Below, one piece after another: positions 36,601 through 46,412 of a stretch of DNA of 64,000 nucleotides; position 1 is the first letter of the stretch, and every line of letters begins with the position of its first letter. Made by a program: the position numbers and the translations under genes. The notes under the pieces are model-generated. The model was not told the DNA's origin and searched no databases. It saw nothing but the letters and a program-made list of their open reading frames with translations. Where the stretch lies: positions 1-64,000 of the forward strand of contig NZ_JACJTT010000019.1 of the NCBI RefSeq assembly GCF_014698825.1. The letters are read 5' to 3'. The stretch is from Richelia sinica FACHB-800. GTDB taxonomy: Bacteria; Cyanobacteriota; Cyanobacteriia; Cyanobacteriales; Nostocaceae.

Positions 36601-39573
36601 TTGCCCGTAAAATAGCAATTCTGCAATCAGCAAATCATAATCGTCAGGCTGACTAGAATTAATAGTATAGGAGTTGCCACTTAGTTTACTAAACTGTTCT
36701 CCCTGGTAAACAGTAATAACATTTTGACCTTCCCTTTCTAACCGTTTAGCGATTTGTAAACCTACTTGACCAGCATCAGCAAATATCAACACCCGCTTTT
36801 GAGATTTCACTATTTGGGGTGAAATGGCTTGTTTCCAAACTGGTAGATAAAACCAATCTGCTATGTTGGGCTTTTTCTGATTAGTCGCAAAATCATCATG
36901 GGATTTTTTCTGCGGTTCTAACCAATAACGTTGACGTTCAAAAGGATATGTTGGTAAAGGAATACGATAACGACGTTCACCCCCATAAAAACTAGACCAA
37001 TTGACTGCAACTCCGCAGCACCAGAGACGACCCAGGTTATTGAGCAAAAATTCTACATCGGCTTTTTCTTCTTGGGGATGTCGTAAAGAAGACAGTATGG
37101 CCTGCTGTGTGCCTGCTTGTTGTTTAACCAAGGTAGATAAAGTCCGCCCCGCACCTACTTCTAGAAAAATCCGGTTTGGTTCTTGGAGTAACACAGAAAT
37201 ACCATCTGCAAACTGCACTGTTTGACGTAAATGACTGACCCAATAATTTGGGTCTGTGGCTTGTTGTGCAGAAATCCAAGTTCCCGTGAGATTAGAAATA
37301 AAGGGAATTTGTGGGGGGTTTAAAGTAATTTTCTCAACTTCCGCCCTAAATGCGGGCAAAATCTCAGCCATCATCTGAGAATGGAAAGCATGGGAAGTAT
37401 GCAGACGACGACATTCAACCCCTTGGGCTGTAAGTTCTTCAGACAGTGCATCGATGGCTGTATGAGTTCCTGATACCACACAGGAAAAGGGTGCATTACT
37501 AGCAGCTAAAGCTAAATTTTCGTTGAGTAAGGGTTTAACCTCTGCTGCTGACAGGGGAATTGACAGCATACTTCCACTTGGTAATTGCTGCATTAATCGA
37601 CCCCGCATAGCCACCAGCGTTAACCCATCTGCGAGGGACATCACACCAGCTAGACAAGCCGCTACATATTCCCCGATGCTATGACCAATCATCGCACTGG
37701 GAGAAATACCCCAGGACATCCACAATTGCGCTAAGGCGTACTCAATGACAAATAATGCTGGTTGGGTTAGAGATGTTTGTTTGAGTTGTGCTTGCGCTGT
37801 TTCTGTTTCCGACTCTTGGGGATAGATAACTGCGCGTAAATCTAGATTCAATAATGGTTGAAGTATCAAACAGCAACGGTCTATAGATTCACGAAAGATT
37901 GACTCTGTTTGATAGAGTTCCTTACCCATATTGATATACTGACTACCTTGTCCCGGAAACATAAAGGTAATCGGTTTGTCTGTTGGTTCTTGGTGGTGAG
38001 TAAAAACTCGTTGGTTAGTTCTATTTTCTAAAGCATTGATTGCATCTGGAATATCCTCACACACCAAAATCCGACGATGATTAAACTCTTTGCGTCCTAC
38101 TTGCAGAGTATAAGCAACATCTGCTAAGTCCACATGAGGATGCAGTTGGAGATAATTAGCCAGATTATCGGTAGCAGTTTCTAATGCAGAGTTAGTTTTA
38201 GCCGATAGACAAAGTAGATATTTACTTTTGACTTTTGACTTTTGACTTTTGACTTGTATTGGTGCTTCTTCCAGAACAACATGAGCATTCGTCCCCCCCA
38301 TTCCCAAGGAACTCACACCCGCACGTCGGGGAGATAGTTCTGATTTCCATGGGGTGAGTTCTGTGTTGACGTAAAAAGGACTATTGGCAAAATCAATTTG
38401 GGGATTGGGCTGGGTAAAATTCAAGCTAGGGGGGATTTGTTGATGTTTTAAGGCTAAAGCCGTCTTAATGACACCTGTAACCCCGGCTGCTGCATCAAGA
38501 TGACCGATATTTGTTTTCACAGAACCAATAGCACAAAAACCTTTTTTGTCTGTACTGGAACGAAAAACTTTGGTTAAAGCTGCAATTTCAATGGGATCAC
38601 CTAAAGTTGTGCCAGTACCATGTGCTTCAATGTAGCTGATGGTTTCTGGTTCTACTCCTGCTAACATCATAGCTTCGGCGATCGCTTCTGCTTGTCCATC
38701 GATGCTAGGTGCTGTATAACCAACTTTCTGCGAACCATCGTTGTTGATTGCCCAACCTTTTATCACCGCATAGATATGATCACCATCTGCGATCGCATCT
38801 TCTAATCGCTTCAGCAGTACAACTCCCACGCCATTACCAACCGTTGTCCCTTGTGCTTGGGCATCAAAAGCCCGACAATGGCCATCCGGTGATAAAGTTC
38901 CCCCTGGTTGATATAAATAACCTGTTTTGTGGGGAACTCGAATTGACACTCCTCCTGCTAATGCCATATCACATTGATAATTCATTAAACTTTGGCAAGC
39001 GAGAGTAATAGCGACTAATGAAGTAGAACAAGCTGTTTGTACAGTTAGGCTGGGCCCGGTTAGATTTAATTTATAAGAAACACGGGTAGAGAGAAAATCC
39101 TTATCATTACCAATTAATTTTTGATAGGATTGGGCCGAGCCAACTTGGTCACTATTTAAATCAAAAGATAAATAATTATTTAAACTCGCACCCGCATAAA
39201 CTCCTATGCGGCTTTCACATCTATTAGAGTCATAACCAGCACTTTCTAAGGCTTCCCAAGCGCATTCTAAAAATAGGCGATGTTGTGGGTCGGTAATTTC
39301 TGCTTCTTTAGGATTAAAGTCAAAAAATGCCGCATCAAATAAATCAATATTTTCTAAAATTCCGCTAGCTTTGACATAGTTATGATCATCTAAACAACTG
39401 GGATTAACTCCTGCTGCTGCTAATAAATCTTTGTCTGTCAGTTGAGAAATTGATTCTATTCCCGCTTGTAAGTTGTGCCAAAATTCTTCAAGATTATTAG
39501 CACCAGGAAACCTTCCTGATATGCCAATAATTGCTATTCCTTCCATTGATGTGTCAGCTTCTGTACTACCCAT
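33622..39573 (-). CDS. PKS module KS-AT-KR-ACP followed by an epimerase-type domain
   Basis: This protein has 1983 residues. The KS (about 10-430) has the active Cys in QTACSTSLVA and the two His motifs EAHGTGTTLGDP and KTNIGHLDAAAG. The AT (about 535-840) has FPGQGSQY, GHSIGEYVAA and HAFHS, the usual signature for malonyl-CoA. The KR (about 920-1330) has TGGLGGIG and SSLSSVLGALGMAAYPAAHHF, where the expected YxxxN is YxxxH. The ACP (about 1425-1490) has ELGGDSLLSIQ. The C-terminal domain (about 1505-1960) is epimerase-like: HHLAIDVGSW, FDDIDLSRTIGWFT, FLYLGNYE. An epimerase on a PKS carrier is unusual. A heptanucleotide repeat at 38224-38255 encodes the Lys/Ser-rich KS-AT linker. Confidence 0.88.
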   Translation of the reverse strand: MGSTEADTSMEGIAIIGISGRFPGANNLEEFWHNLQAGIESISQLTDKDLLAAAGVNPSCLDDHNYVKASGILENIDLFDAAFFDFNPKEAEITDPQHRLFLECAWEALESAGYDSNRCESRIGVYAGASLNNYLSFDLNSDQVGSAQSYQKLIGNDKDFLSTRVSYKLNLTGPSLTVQTACSTSLVAITLACQSLMNYQCDMALAGGVSIRVPHKTGYLYQPGGTLSPDGHCRAFDAQAQGTTVGNGVGVVLLKRLEDAIADGDHIYAVIKGWAINNDGSQKVGYTAPSIDGQAEAIAEAMMLAGVEPETISYIEAHGTGTTLGDPIEIAALTKVFRSSTDKKGFCAIGSVKTNIGHLDAAAGVTGVIKTALALKHQQIPPSLNFTQPNPQIDFANSPFYVNTELTPWKSELSPRRAGVSSLGMGGTNAHVVLEEAPIQVKSQKSKVKSKYLLCLSAKTNSALETATDNLANYLQLHPHVDLADVAYTLQVGRKEFNHRRILVCEDIPDAINALENRTNQRVFTHHQEPTDKPITFMFPGQGSQYINMGKELYQTESIFRESIDRCCLILQPLLNLDLRAVIYPQESETETAQAQLKQTSLTQPALFVIEYALAQLWMSWGISPSAMIGHSIGEYVAACLAGVMSLADGLTLVAMRGRLMQQLPSGSMLSIPLSAAEVKPLLNENLALAASNAPFSCVVSGTHTAIDALSEELTAQGVECRRLHTSHAFHSQMMAEILPAFRAEVEKITLNPPQIPFISNLTGTWISAQQATDPNYWVSHLRQTVQFADGISVLLQEPNRIFLEVGAGRTLSTLVKQQAGTQQAILSSLRHPQEEKADVEFLLNNLGRLWCCGVAVNWSSFYGGERRYRIPLPTYPFERQRYWLEPQKKSHDDFATNQKKPNIADWFYLPVWKQAISPQIVKSQKRVLIFADAGQVGLQIAKRLEREGQNVITVYQGEQFSKLSGNSYTINSSQPDDYDLLIAELLFYGQIPDGILHLWSVASTEEVTSGIEFFEHCQKTGFYSLLFLAQSLSKQNITQPVDILVVTNDIYDVTGVEKLCPEKATILGMCKTIPQEYANISCRSIDIVIPAVETQIVDQIFAELNAQEFESVVAYRGYHRWVQAYEPLPLDNNQAPKLRSEGVYLITGGLGGIGLEIAEYLAQTVQAKLILISASPFPSPNEWEAWLTTHDEQDKFSSKIRKLQELEKLGAEVVTLSADVADAVQMQGVITQGLARFGQINGVVHAAGIKLFRTVQEITRNECEQQLKANGHGLYILEAALQGIELDFCILISSLSSVLGALGMAAYPAAHHFTDAFVYQHNLTSPTPWMSVNWDNWLTSQLARELVNKPEIDTELFMNNQESVEVFKRILALNQVNQIVVSTTDLQARIAQWIKPITIINQPNSITLHSRPFLQNSYVAPRNEIEKTIANIWQEILGIEQIGIEDNFLELGGDSLLSIQITARANKAGLRFTNQHLFEYPTIAQLAEIAGRTQTVYSEQGLVEGELPLTPIQHWFFAQNLADAHHWNQTVVLEVQQEINSVFLRQVVQYLLIHHDALRLQFRAKTWGWEQVNASPEEFIPFEEIDLSDLSPQQQEQEFTELTTEIQASLNLTSGPIVRVALFNFGTNKPSRILLAIHHLAIDVGSWRILLEDLEIAYQQLSQGQAIKLQPKTTSFKQWALRLTEYAQSIELQREQVYWLAAERDWVSSLPVDYADGTNTVASAETISVILSASETQALQEEIGATYRVQTEDVLIAALAQTLTQWTKERSLLVDLEGNGRDVIFDDIDLSRTIGWFTNIAPMLLQIGESREPGKILKQVKEQIRSFPNQGLGYGVLRYLISDEIITEKLRSLQPAEILFLYLGNYEQTVPESSLFKLSDKSSGLSRSPRAQRSHLIEINALIVNDQLKIDWIYSQNVHRQQTIEKLAEDFRTALLSLITNSQSASVANYTPSDFAEFSSSQWSQDDIDNILAAINQQLSVN
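38224..38255. repeat. Heptanucleotide STRR (ACTTTTG) inside the PKS gene
   Basis: Four and a half tandem copies of ACTTTTG lie within the PKS coding sequence. On the coding strand they encode a Lys/Ser/Gln-rich stretch (QVKSQKSKVKSK) between the KS and AT domains. Such STRR sequences are typical of heterocyst-forming cyanobacteria and are normally intergenic. Seven-base units shift the frame when one unit is gained or lost, so this site could switch the gene off by slippage. Confidence 0.85.
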
Positions 39574-39607
39574 ATTTTCTTATTTGGGTTGAATTAAAAT
39601 AATATTT

Positions 39608-39632
39608 TTCACGCAGAGGAGCAGAGAGATGG
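39608..39632. repeat. Dispersed CACGCAGAG-type repeat
   Basis: CACGCAGAGGAGCAGAGAGA lies in the 63-bp gap between the TauD gene and the PKS gene. It is a diverged copy of the repeat at 5657-5685. Such elements are common between genes in Nostoc-type genomes. Confidence 0.5.
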
Positions 39633-39636
39633 AGAA

Positions 39637-40503
39637 TTATTTCATATAACTGAGAAGTGAGTAAATTCTCCGATTTCTATCAGTAAATGAGCGGCGACCG
39701 TGGAGAAATCGAGAGTTATCAATCATGACTAAATCACCAGATTGCCAGTTGATTACCTCTGTTAAATTATTCATCACGTGCTGAATTTGGTTGATGGCTG
39801 TTGCTGGGATGGGTGAACCATCAGCAAAGGTAACTACTCCTCTTGGATTTTTATATTCAGCAATGAGGCTATTAGCAAATGCGTCTTGGTTGGCGTATTT
39901 TGTCTTTACGACAGCCGAGCATATATATTCGATAGAAATAGACTGGTCCTCATTAATTTTATAGCTTAATCCGGGAATGCCATTGAGGGTGCGTTGAACA
40001 TCAGCTAAAGTTGCACCAATTCCCAGAAAACGCTTCCAGTCAGCCGCCGGAAATTTTTGGTAGAATTTGATTTTTTGAGCAATAAATAATTTCTTTAATT
40101 CTACACTCATTTCCTGCCATACTTTCACACCATCCCAAAATAAAGTTTCACCACCTTGGGCAGCAGGTACACCACAGCAAAACCAGATGACATCGGGACG
40201 AAAAGGAGAGTTAGCGTTCTCACAATGAGGGCTAACATAGTGCATTCCTGGGTCTACTAAGGTGACATATTTATTGTGTGGATCGACTATTGGTCTGTCT
40301 TTATCTAAGACAAATTTGGAACTAAAATTTTCCGCAAATGTCTTCATGCGTTCATAATCAACGCCAAAACCTCTAAATAATAAAACACCACTAGATTTAA
40401 AGTAATTTAAAGTTTCTTGGATAGGCAGTTGCAAAATTGATTCAGAGGTATTGTTATAAATAATTTTAGCACTGCTCATTAGCAAGGTATCAGTTTCAAC
40501 CAT
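39637..40503 (-). CDS. Stand-alone TauD-family dioxygenase
   Basis: This 288-residue TauD/TfdA-type Fe(II)/2-oxoglutarate enzyme has the metal pair H-C-E in VSPHCENA (about 93-97) and the distal His in SRFLHGRRSF (about 268). The Arg of RNRRIY can bind 2-oxoglutarate. It is shorter than the other two TauD proteins of the cluster and lacks their KLRRK-like N-terminus, so it is a different subgroup. It lies between the acyl starter/Ser-like protein and the PKS. It could hydroxylate the fatty acyl chain, the first amino acid or the PKS-derived unit. No interface domain accompanies it. Confidence 0.8.
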   Translation of the reverse strand: MVETDTLLMSSAKIIYNNTSESILQLPIQETLNYFKSSGVLLFRGFGVDYERMKTFAENFSSKFVLDKDRPIVDPHNKYVTLVDPGMHYVSPHCENANSPFRPDVIWFCCGVPAAQGGETLFWDGVKVWQEMSVELKKLFIAQKIKFYQKFPAADWKRFLGIGATLADVQRTLNGIPGLSYKINEDQSISIEYICSAVVKTKYANQDAFANSLIAEYKNPRGVVTFADGSPIPATAINQIQHVMNNLTEVINWQSGDLVMIDNSRFLHGRRSFTDRNRRIYSLLSYMK

Positions 40504-40545
40504 TATCGTTGATATTCCCTAATTTCTAAATATTTTGGTTCTGGC

Positions 40546-43500
40546 TTAATTGATATTTCTGCTGCGCTTCATCAATATTTTCTGCCTATTTACAGATTCT
40601 TTTTGTTTGTGAATCCGGTTATTTAAAACTGTTAAATTATCTACTGCTCTGGAGTTGATATTTATGTATTGAGACAAGGATTTAATAGTTGGATTTTGGA
40701 ACATTTCTACAACTGAAATTTCCCATTGTAAAACTTCTCGGATTTTGTGATTTACCTGTACCATTAATAATGAGTTGCCACCTACATCAAAAAAGTTGTC
40801 ATTAATGCCGACTTTTTCTATGTGCAGTATCTCTAACCAAATTTTGGCGATCGCTCTTTCTAGTTCTGAAGTGGGCGCTTCATAAGCTGTTTGTAAGTCG
40901 GAGCGTTGAATCACTGGTACAGGTAAGCCTTGACGGTCGATTTTGCCATTAGGTGATAGTGGTAATTTATTTAACTCGACAAAGGCAGCAGGAATCATGT
41001 AATCAGGTAGTTGCTCCTGAAGATAATCTCGTAGTTCATTAACTGCAAATGTCATTTCTTCGTGAGGAACTACATAAGCCACTAAGTAATGATGATTTGC
41101 TCTATCTTCTCTGGCTAATACTACCGTTTCTTTGACCTTTGGATATTGTGCTAATACTACTTCAATTTCTCCTAATTCAATCCGGAAGCCCCGAATTTTC
41201 ACTTGGTGGTCAATGCGTCCCAAATATTCAATATTACCATTGGATAAATAACGAGCTAAATCGCCAGTTTTATATAAAATATCTCTTGGTTCAAAGGGAC
41301 TAGCAATAAACTTTTCTTGAGTCAATTCTGGCTTTTGCCAATAACCACGTCCTAACCCCACACCACCAATATGTAATTCACCGCTAACACCCACGGGAAC
41401 AGGTTGTAAATGTTGGTCTAAAATATATATCTTTGTATTCGCAATAGGACGACCAATAGGTACTATTTTCTCATGGCTATGGGGTTGACAAGCCCAATAG
41501 GTCACATCAATTGCTGCTTCTGTTGGCCCATAAAGGTTGTGTAATTCGGCATTTAATCTGGCAAAAAAACGTTTTTGTAACTCAACAGATAAGGCTTCAC
41601 CACTACAAATTACCCGTTTGATACTACTACACTTCTCTAATTCTGGTTCTTCTAAAAACACTTGCAACATGGCAGGTACAAAGTGCAGTGTAGTAACTTC
41701 CTCTTGAGCAATTAATTGCACCAAATAACTGCTATCTTGATGTCCACCTGGTTTAGCTATGACTAAACTTGCACCTGTTAACAAAGGCCAGAAAAATTCC
41801 CAAACGGAAACATCGAAGCTGAATGGTGTTTTTTGTAAAACTTTGTCGCTTGCTGTTAGTTGATATGTATCTTGCATCCACAATAAGCGGTTACATAAGC
41901 CTTTGTGAGTGTTCATTGCACCTTTGGGCTTTCCTGTGGAACCGGAGGTGTAAATTACATAGGCCAGGTTTTCTTCTGTGACTTCCTGAATCGGGTTTTC
42001 AGGACTGTAACCTGCAAATTCTAAAGATTCTGGATGAATGCTGACTAGCTGTGCTTCGTGTGGTGGTAGTTGTGCAACTAAATGTGGTTGGACTAATAGC
42101 ACCGATACTTGAGCATCTGCCAACATAAATGCTAAACGCTCTCTTGGATAAGTCGGATCTAAAGGTAGATAAGCACCACCAGCTTTGAGAATAGCTAAGA
42201 TGGCAATTACCATTTCTAAAGAGCGTTCCATACAGATACCCACTAAAGTATCTGCTTTCACACCCAATGTTTGCAGATAGTGAGCAACTTGGTTAGCGCG
42301 TTGATTTAATTCTCCATAAGTAAGTTGTTGATTTTTAAATACCACTGCTACAGCATCTGGTGTATTATCTACTTGCTGCTCAAATAGTTGATGTATACAT
42401 TGGCTTTGGGGATAGTGCTTTTGCGTATCATTCCATTCCACCAGTAATTGATGCCTTTCATCTACCGTTAATAACGGCAATTCTGTAATTTGAGTATCAG
42501 GTGCGCTCACTATACTCTCCAGAATCGTCTGGAAATGCCCCAGCATCCGTTGCATCGTATCAGCGTGAAATAAATCCCGGTTATACTCTAAAGTTGCAAC
42601 TAATCCCTCTTCTCTGTCCTCCATAAATAAAGTTAAATCAAACTTCGCTGCACTGTTATCACCCTCATGGAAACTGACAGCAATATCTGATAGTTGCGGT
42701 ATGGGAATTGGTACATTCTGAAGCACAAACATCACCTGAAATAGGGGGTTGTAACTCAGGTCACGTTGAGGTTGCAGTTCATCTACCAACTGATCAAAAG
42801 GTAAGTCTTGGTGAACGTAAGCTGCCAATGCCGTAGATTTAACCCGTGCCAGTAACTCTCTAAAACTAGGTTGTTTAGATACATCAGTCCGCAATACCAG
42901 AACATTGACAAACAAACCTATCAATGATTCAACTTCCACAGAATTACGGCTAGCTACTGGAGAACCCACCAAAATATCTGTTTGTCCTGTATAGCGATAC
43001 AGCAAGGTTTTGAAAGCTGCCAACAGGGTCATAAATAAAGTTGCGTTTTCCCGATGGCTCAAATGCTTTAACGCTGCTGTCAGATTTTGAGGTAAGGATA
43101 GTTGAACTTTAGCACCGTTGAAGGTTTGTACAGGCGGCCGGGGAAAATCGCTAGGTAAATTCAATAGAGGCAATTTACCGCCTAATCGCTGTTTCCAGTA
43201 GGTCAATGCAGCTTGAATACGTTCTGAATGTAAATTATGGTGTTGCCATTGGGCAAAATCTACATATTGAATTGGTAGTTCTGGTAGTGGAGAGGGTTTT
43301 CCTTTAGCAAATGCGGCATATAGTGCGCCTAATTCTTTCATGAAAACACCAACAGACCAACCATCTGTAATGATGTGATGAAAGGTAATTAGTAGTTTGT
43401 ATTCATCATCTGTCCAGCGCAGTAGTAAACCACGCCATAGTGGTTGAGAAGATAAATCAAAATGATGTTGAGCTAATTCTGTGGTGAGATTTTCTAGTGT

Positions 43501-45864
43501 AACTTGCCGCTGTTCTGCTGATAAATCTCGTAAATCTGCTATTGGTAAATCATAGCTAATAGTTGAATGCACCACTTGAACAGGTTCGCCATCAACTAAG
43601 ACAAACTGAGTTCGCAATACCTCATGACGTTGGATAATTTCGTGGAAGCTTTGTTGCAGGGCAGTTATGTTTACCTTTCCTGTGAGATTAATCTCAATAG
43701 GAATGTTATAAGCACAAGTGTCAGGTGCTAACTGATGAATAAACCATAATCCTTGCTGAGAATAAGATAAGGGATGATAGTTAGTGCTTTTTTTACTTTT
43801 GCTTACTGTGACTAATGGCCCATCCCCCGCTGCGATTTCTGCGAGGATTTTTGTTGCCAATTCTTTTAGACTCAAATTCTCAAAAAAGTCAGCCACACAG
43901 ACAACTACTTCTAAATTACCTTCAATGCGATTTTTTAACTCAAAAACTCTTAATGAATCCAGTCCTAAGCCGCTTAAAGGTTGTTGAATATCTAGTTGTG
44001 TAGCTGGAATTTTCAAGACTCTTGCTACTTGTTCCACTAGGTAAGACTCTAAGAAAAGTTGAGACTCATCCTGTGAAAGCGCCAGCAAAGTAGGGCGATT
44101 TAGCTGTAAATTTGCCTCTGTTTCTACAAAATTAATATTTTCAGAAATACTGCTACTGATAATTTGTAATGCACCCGCTAAAAATTCTGCCTTTGTCGCA
44201 CGGCGTTGAATTTTCCCACTAGAAGTTTTCGGAATAGTACCAGGTTTAATTAACACCACTGCATAAACTTGCACCTCAAATTCTTGAGAAACCGCCTGAC
44301 GAATAGCAGAAATAACTTCTTCTAGATTCGGTTTGGCACGAAATTCTAGCTCTTGCACCACTACCAATTTCTCTTCTGTCTCTACCTCTACTGCAAATGC
44401 GGCATTGCCACCAGCACGTAAAGCTGAATGAGAACGTTCTGTGGTGAGTTCAATATCTTGCGGATAAAGGTTGCGACCGCGAATAATAATTAAATCTTTG
44501 GCTCGACCAGTAATAAAAAGTTCGTCATTATCTAAAAAACCTAAGTCCCCAGTCCGCAAAAATGGCCCCTCTCCTGTATCTTGCAAATAGGCTTGGAAAG
44601 TTTGCCCTGTTTCCTCAACACGGTGCCAATAACCTTTGCCAATGCTAGGCCCAGATACCCAAATTTCTCCCACTTCACCAGCCACACAACGAGTTAAGGT
44701 GTCTGGATGAGCAATTACTATTTGCTGTTGGGGTACAACTCGACCACAACCCACTAATGTGACGGAGTTCTCATCATCAGCCCCATCAATAATCTGATTT
44801 TGCTCTAATGCTAATTTTTGTAATTTTTTCGTGGTGACTAATGCAGACTTCACCGTACCAGATACCATCAAGGTTGTTTCTGCCATGCCATAGCAAGGAT
44901 AGAAAGCCTCTGGACGAAAACCACATTCAGCAAAGGTAGCAGCAAATTTTTCTAGGGTTTCGTAGCGAATCGGTTCAGCACCGTTAAAGGCTACATTCCA
45001 ACTACTTAAATCTAGGGTTGACCGTTGTTCTGGGGTAATTTTTTCAATACAAAGTTCGTAGGCGAAATTAGGCGCACCACTGGTAGTGCCTTGATAATGA
45101 GAAATTGCTTGCAACCACCGATAAGGTCTTTGCAAAAAAGCCGCCGGTGGCATCATGATACAAGGAAAACCACCATACAACGGTTGCAGTACACCACCAA
45201 TTAACCCCATGTCATGATAGACAGGTAGCCAGGTAACAAACTTGCTACTAGAGCTATGTTCCATATACTGGCGTGTCACTTCCGCATTGTGTAGCAGGTT
45301 GCCATGGGTGAGCATCACTCCTTTGGGTGTGCCAGTGGAACCGGAGGTGTATTGGAGAAATGCCAGGGTGTCTGGATTAATGACTGGCTGTTGCCAAGCT
45401 GCTTCTATACCAGGTGTGAGGTTATCGGTAGTCAGCCAGTGAATACTATCTATGTCAAATTTATCAGCCAGCAAAGATTGCAATTGTGCCAGAATTGCCG
45501 TCGTGGTCAAGATGACTGCCGCTTGTGCATCTTTTAAAATGGCTAAGATTCTGGGGGTGTTGCGTTGATTACGTGGTGGATAAGCGGGAACTGCTACAAC
45601 TCCAGCATACAGACACCCAAAGAAGGCTGGTAAGTAATCTATGCTGGGTGGGTAAAGCAGTAAGGCACGCTCTCCAGCTAAACCTAATATTTGCAGTTGA
45701 GAAGCGATCGCTCTACTCTGGTAATCTAATTCTGCATAAGTCCATGAATGTGCCTGTGCTTCTCCATCTTGCAGAAAAGTAAAAGCCTCTCTATTGGTTT
45801 GTTCTAAGGATCTACAACGCAGTAATTCTACAACTGTAGAAAAATCATGAATAGATTGAGTCAT
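40546..45864 (-). CDS. Starter protein: fatty-acyl-AMP ligase, ACP, C, A (Ser-like), PCP
   Basis: An in-frame TTG lies 27 bp upstream (45891), but the ATG ending at 45864 matches the usual FAAL N-terminus (MTQSIHDFSTVVELLRCR) and gives 1772 residues. FAAL (about 1-590) shows WTYAELD, LQYTSGSTGTPKGVML, LRTGDLG and a C-terminal SSGKIQRR. It activates a fatty acid as the adenylate and loads the following ACP (about 610-690, LSGLGLDSLRVFELK). The C domain (about 700-1130) has FHHIITDGWS. The A domain (about 1150-1640) has by-eye specificity residues near DVWHISLID, a serine code. The PCP is near 1680-1745 (DVGGNSLLMVQ). This is the first gene of the operon and defines a lipopeptide product. Confidence 0.9.
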   Translation of the reverse strand: MTQSIHDFSTVVELLRCRSLEQTNREAFTFLQDGEAQAHSWTYAELDYQSRAIASQLQILGLAGERALLLYPPSIDYLPAFFGCLYAGVVAVPAYPPRNQRNTPRILAILKDAQAAVILTTTAILAQLQSLLADKFDIDSIHWLTTDNLTPGIEAAWQQPVINPDTLAFLQYTSGSTGTPKGVMLTHGNLLHNAEVTRQYMEHSSSSKFVTWLPVYHDMGLIGGVLQPLYGGFPCIMMPPAAFLQRPYRWLQAISHYQGTTSGAPNFAYELCIEKITPEQRSTLDLSSWNVAFNGAEPIRYETLEKFAATFAECGFRPEAFYPCYGMAETTLMVSGTVKSALVTTKKLQKLALEQNQIIDGADDENSVTLVGCGRVVPQQQIVIAHPDTLTRCVAGEVGEIWVSGPSIGKGYWHRVEETGQTFQAYLQDTGEGPFLRTGDLGFLDNDELFITGRAKDLIIIRGRNLYPQDIELTTERSHSALRAGGNAAFAVEVETEEKLVVVQELEFRAKPNLEEVISAIRQAVSQEFEVQVYAVVLIKPGTIPKTSSGKIQRRATKAEFLAGALQIISSSISENINFVETEANLQLNRPTLLALSQDESQLFLESYLVEQVARVLKIPATQLDIQQPLSGLGLDSLRVFELKNRIEGNLEVVVCVADFFENLSLKELATKILAEIAAGDGPLVTVSKSKKSTNYHPLSYSQQGLWFIHQLAPDTCAYNIPIEINLTGKVNITALQQSFHEIIQRHEVLRTQFVLVDGEPVQVVHSTISYDLPIADLRDLSAEQRQVTLENLTTELAQHHFDLSSQPLWRGLLLRWTDDEYKLLITFHHIITDGWSVGVFMKELGALYAAFAKGKPSPLPELPIQYVDFAQWQHHNLHSERIQAALTYWKQRLGGKLPLLNLPSDFPRPPVQTFNGAKVQLSLPQNLTAALKHLSHRENATLFMTLLAAFKTLLYRYTGQTDILVGSPVASRNSVEVESLIGLFVNVLVLRTDVSKQPSFRELLARVKSTALAAYVHQDLPFDQLVDELQPQRDLSYNPLFQVMFVLQNVPIPIPQLSDIAVSFHEGDNSAAKFDLTLFMEDREEGLVATLEYNRDLFHADTMQRMLGHFQTILESIVSAPDTQITELPLLTVDERHQLLVEWNDTQKHYPQSQCIHQLFEQQVDNTPDAVAVVFKNQQLTYGELNQRANQVAHYLQTLGVKADTLVGICMERSLEMVIAILAILKAGGAYLPLDPTYPRERLAFMLADAQVSVLLVQPHLVAQLPPHEAQLVSIHPESLEFAGYSPENPIQEVTEENLAYVIYTSGSTGKPKGAMNTHKGLCNRLLWMQDTYQLTASDKVLQKTPFSFDVSVWEFFWPLLTGASLVIAKPGGHQDSSYLVQLIAQEEVTTLHFVPAMLQVFLEEPELEKCSSIKRVICSGEALSVELQKRFFARLNAELHNLYGPTEAAIDVTYWACQPHSHEKIVPIGRPIANTKIYILDQHLQPVPVGVSGELHIGGVGLGRGYWQKPELTQEKFIASPFEPRDILYKTGDLARYLSNGNIEYLGRIDHQVKIRGFRIELGEIEVVLAQYPKVKETVVLAREDRANHHYLVAYVVPHEEMTFAVNELRDYLQEQLPDYMIPAAFVELNKLPLSPNGKIDRQGLPVPVIQRSDLQTAYEAPTSELERAIAKIWLEILHIEKVGINDNFFDVGGNSLLMVQVNHKIREVLQWEISVVEMFQNPTIKSLSQYININSRAVDNLTVLNNRIHKQKESVNRQKILMKRSRNIN

Positions 45865-46060
45865 CGTACTTTCACTACCTGATGCACACAAGACAACTGG
45901 AAACTAAGCAGCAAAACTTTCATACAGCGGCATCATGCCAACACTAAGCAATCAGTTGGTCGCTGATTCCCTATGCAGAGACATCCCATAACCCGTTTCT
46001 ACAAGGTCTTTGCATTATTCGCTAATGCCTTTGGTTTTGACTCTGACATCACTTATTGCT

Positions 46061-46077
46061 ACTAATTTTCAATTAGT
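46061..46077. promoter_or_regulatory. Palindrome ACTAATTTTCAATTAGT, candidate operator
   Basis: A perfect 7-3-7 palindrome lies about 200 bp upstream of the starter NRPS start codon. A related AT-rich dyad (TTAATTGAAAATTA) follows about 20 bp away. AT-rich dyads in this position are plausible binding sites for FurA, but the match to a Fur consensus is weak. Confidence 0.35.
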
Positions 46078-46412
46078 TGTTTTAAACATAAGGGAATTAA
46101 TTGAAAATTACAAGCAACTATCTATCAATAAGTCTTATCAACAAGTAATTTATATATAAGTTTAATTAGCTACAGTGAGTTATCTACGTAGTGACATGAA
46201 TCGCTTATATGTGACCAAAATTTAACTTGATAGTTAACCATTTTTTTTGCTACCTCGCCACGGCAGGATAAATGTTTGCCGGCTTTAATCTGGCATCTGC
46301 TATAGCCAGACCTAATTGATCTCGGATCTCACCAATACTTGCATCTCCAGAATCTTTATGATAGTAGTTCTTATTAGTTTCTAAATTAGATGCAAATTAT
46401 TCGCATATAGCT

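Noticed and set aside
45865-45891. TTG start of the FAAL protein at 45891
   Set aside because: No ribosome site, and FAAL similarity starts at the ATG ending at 45864.
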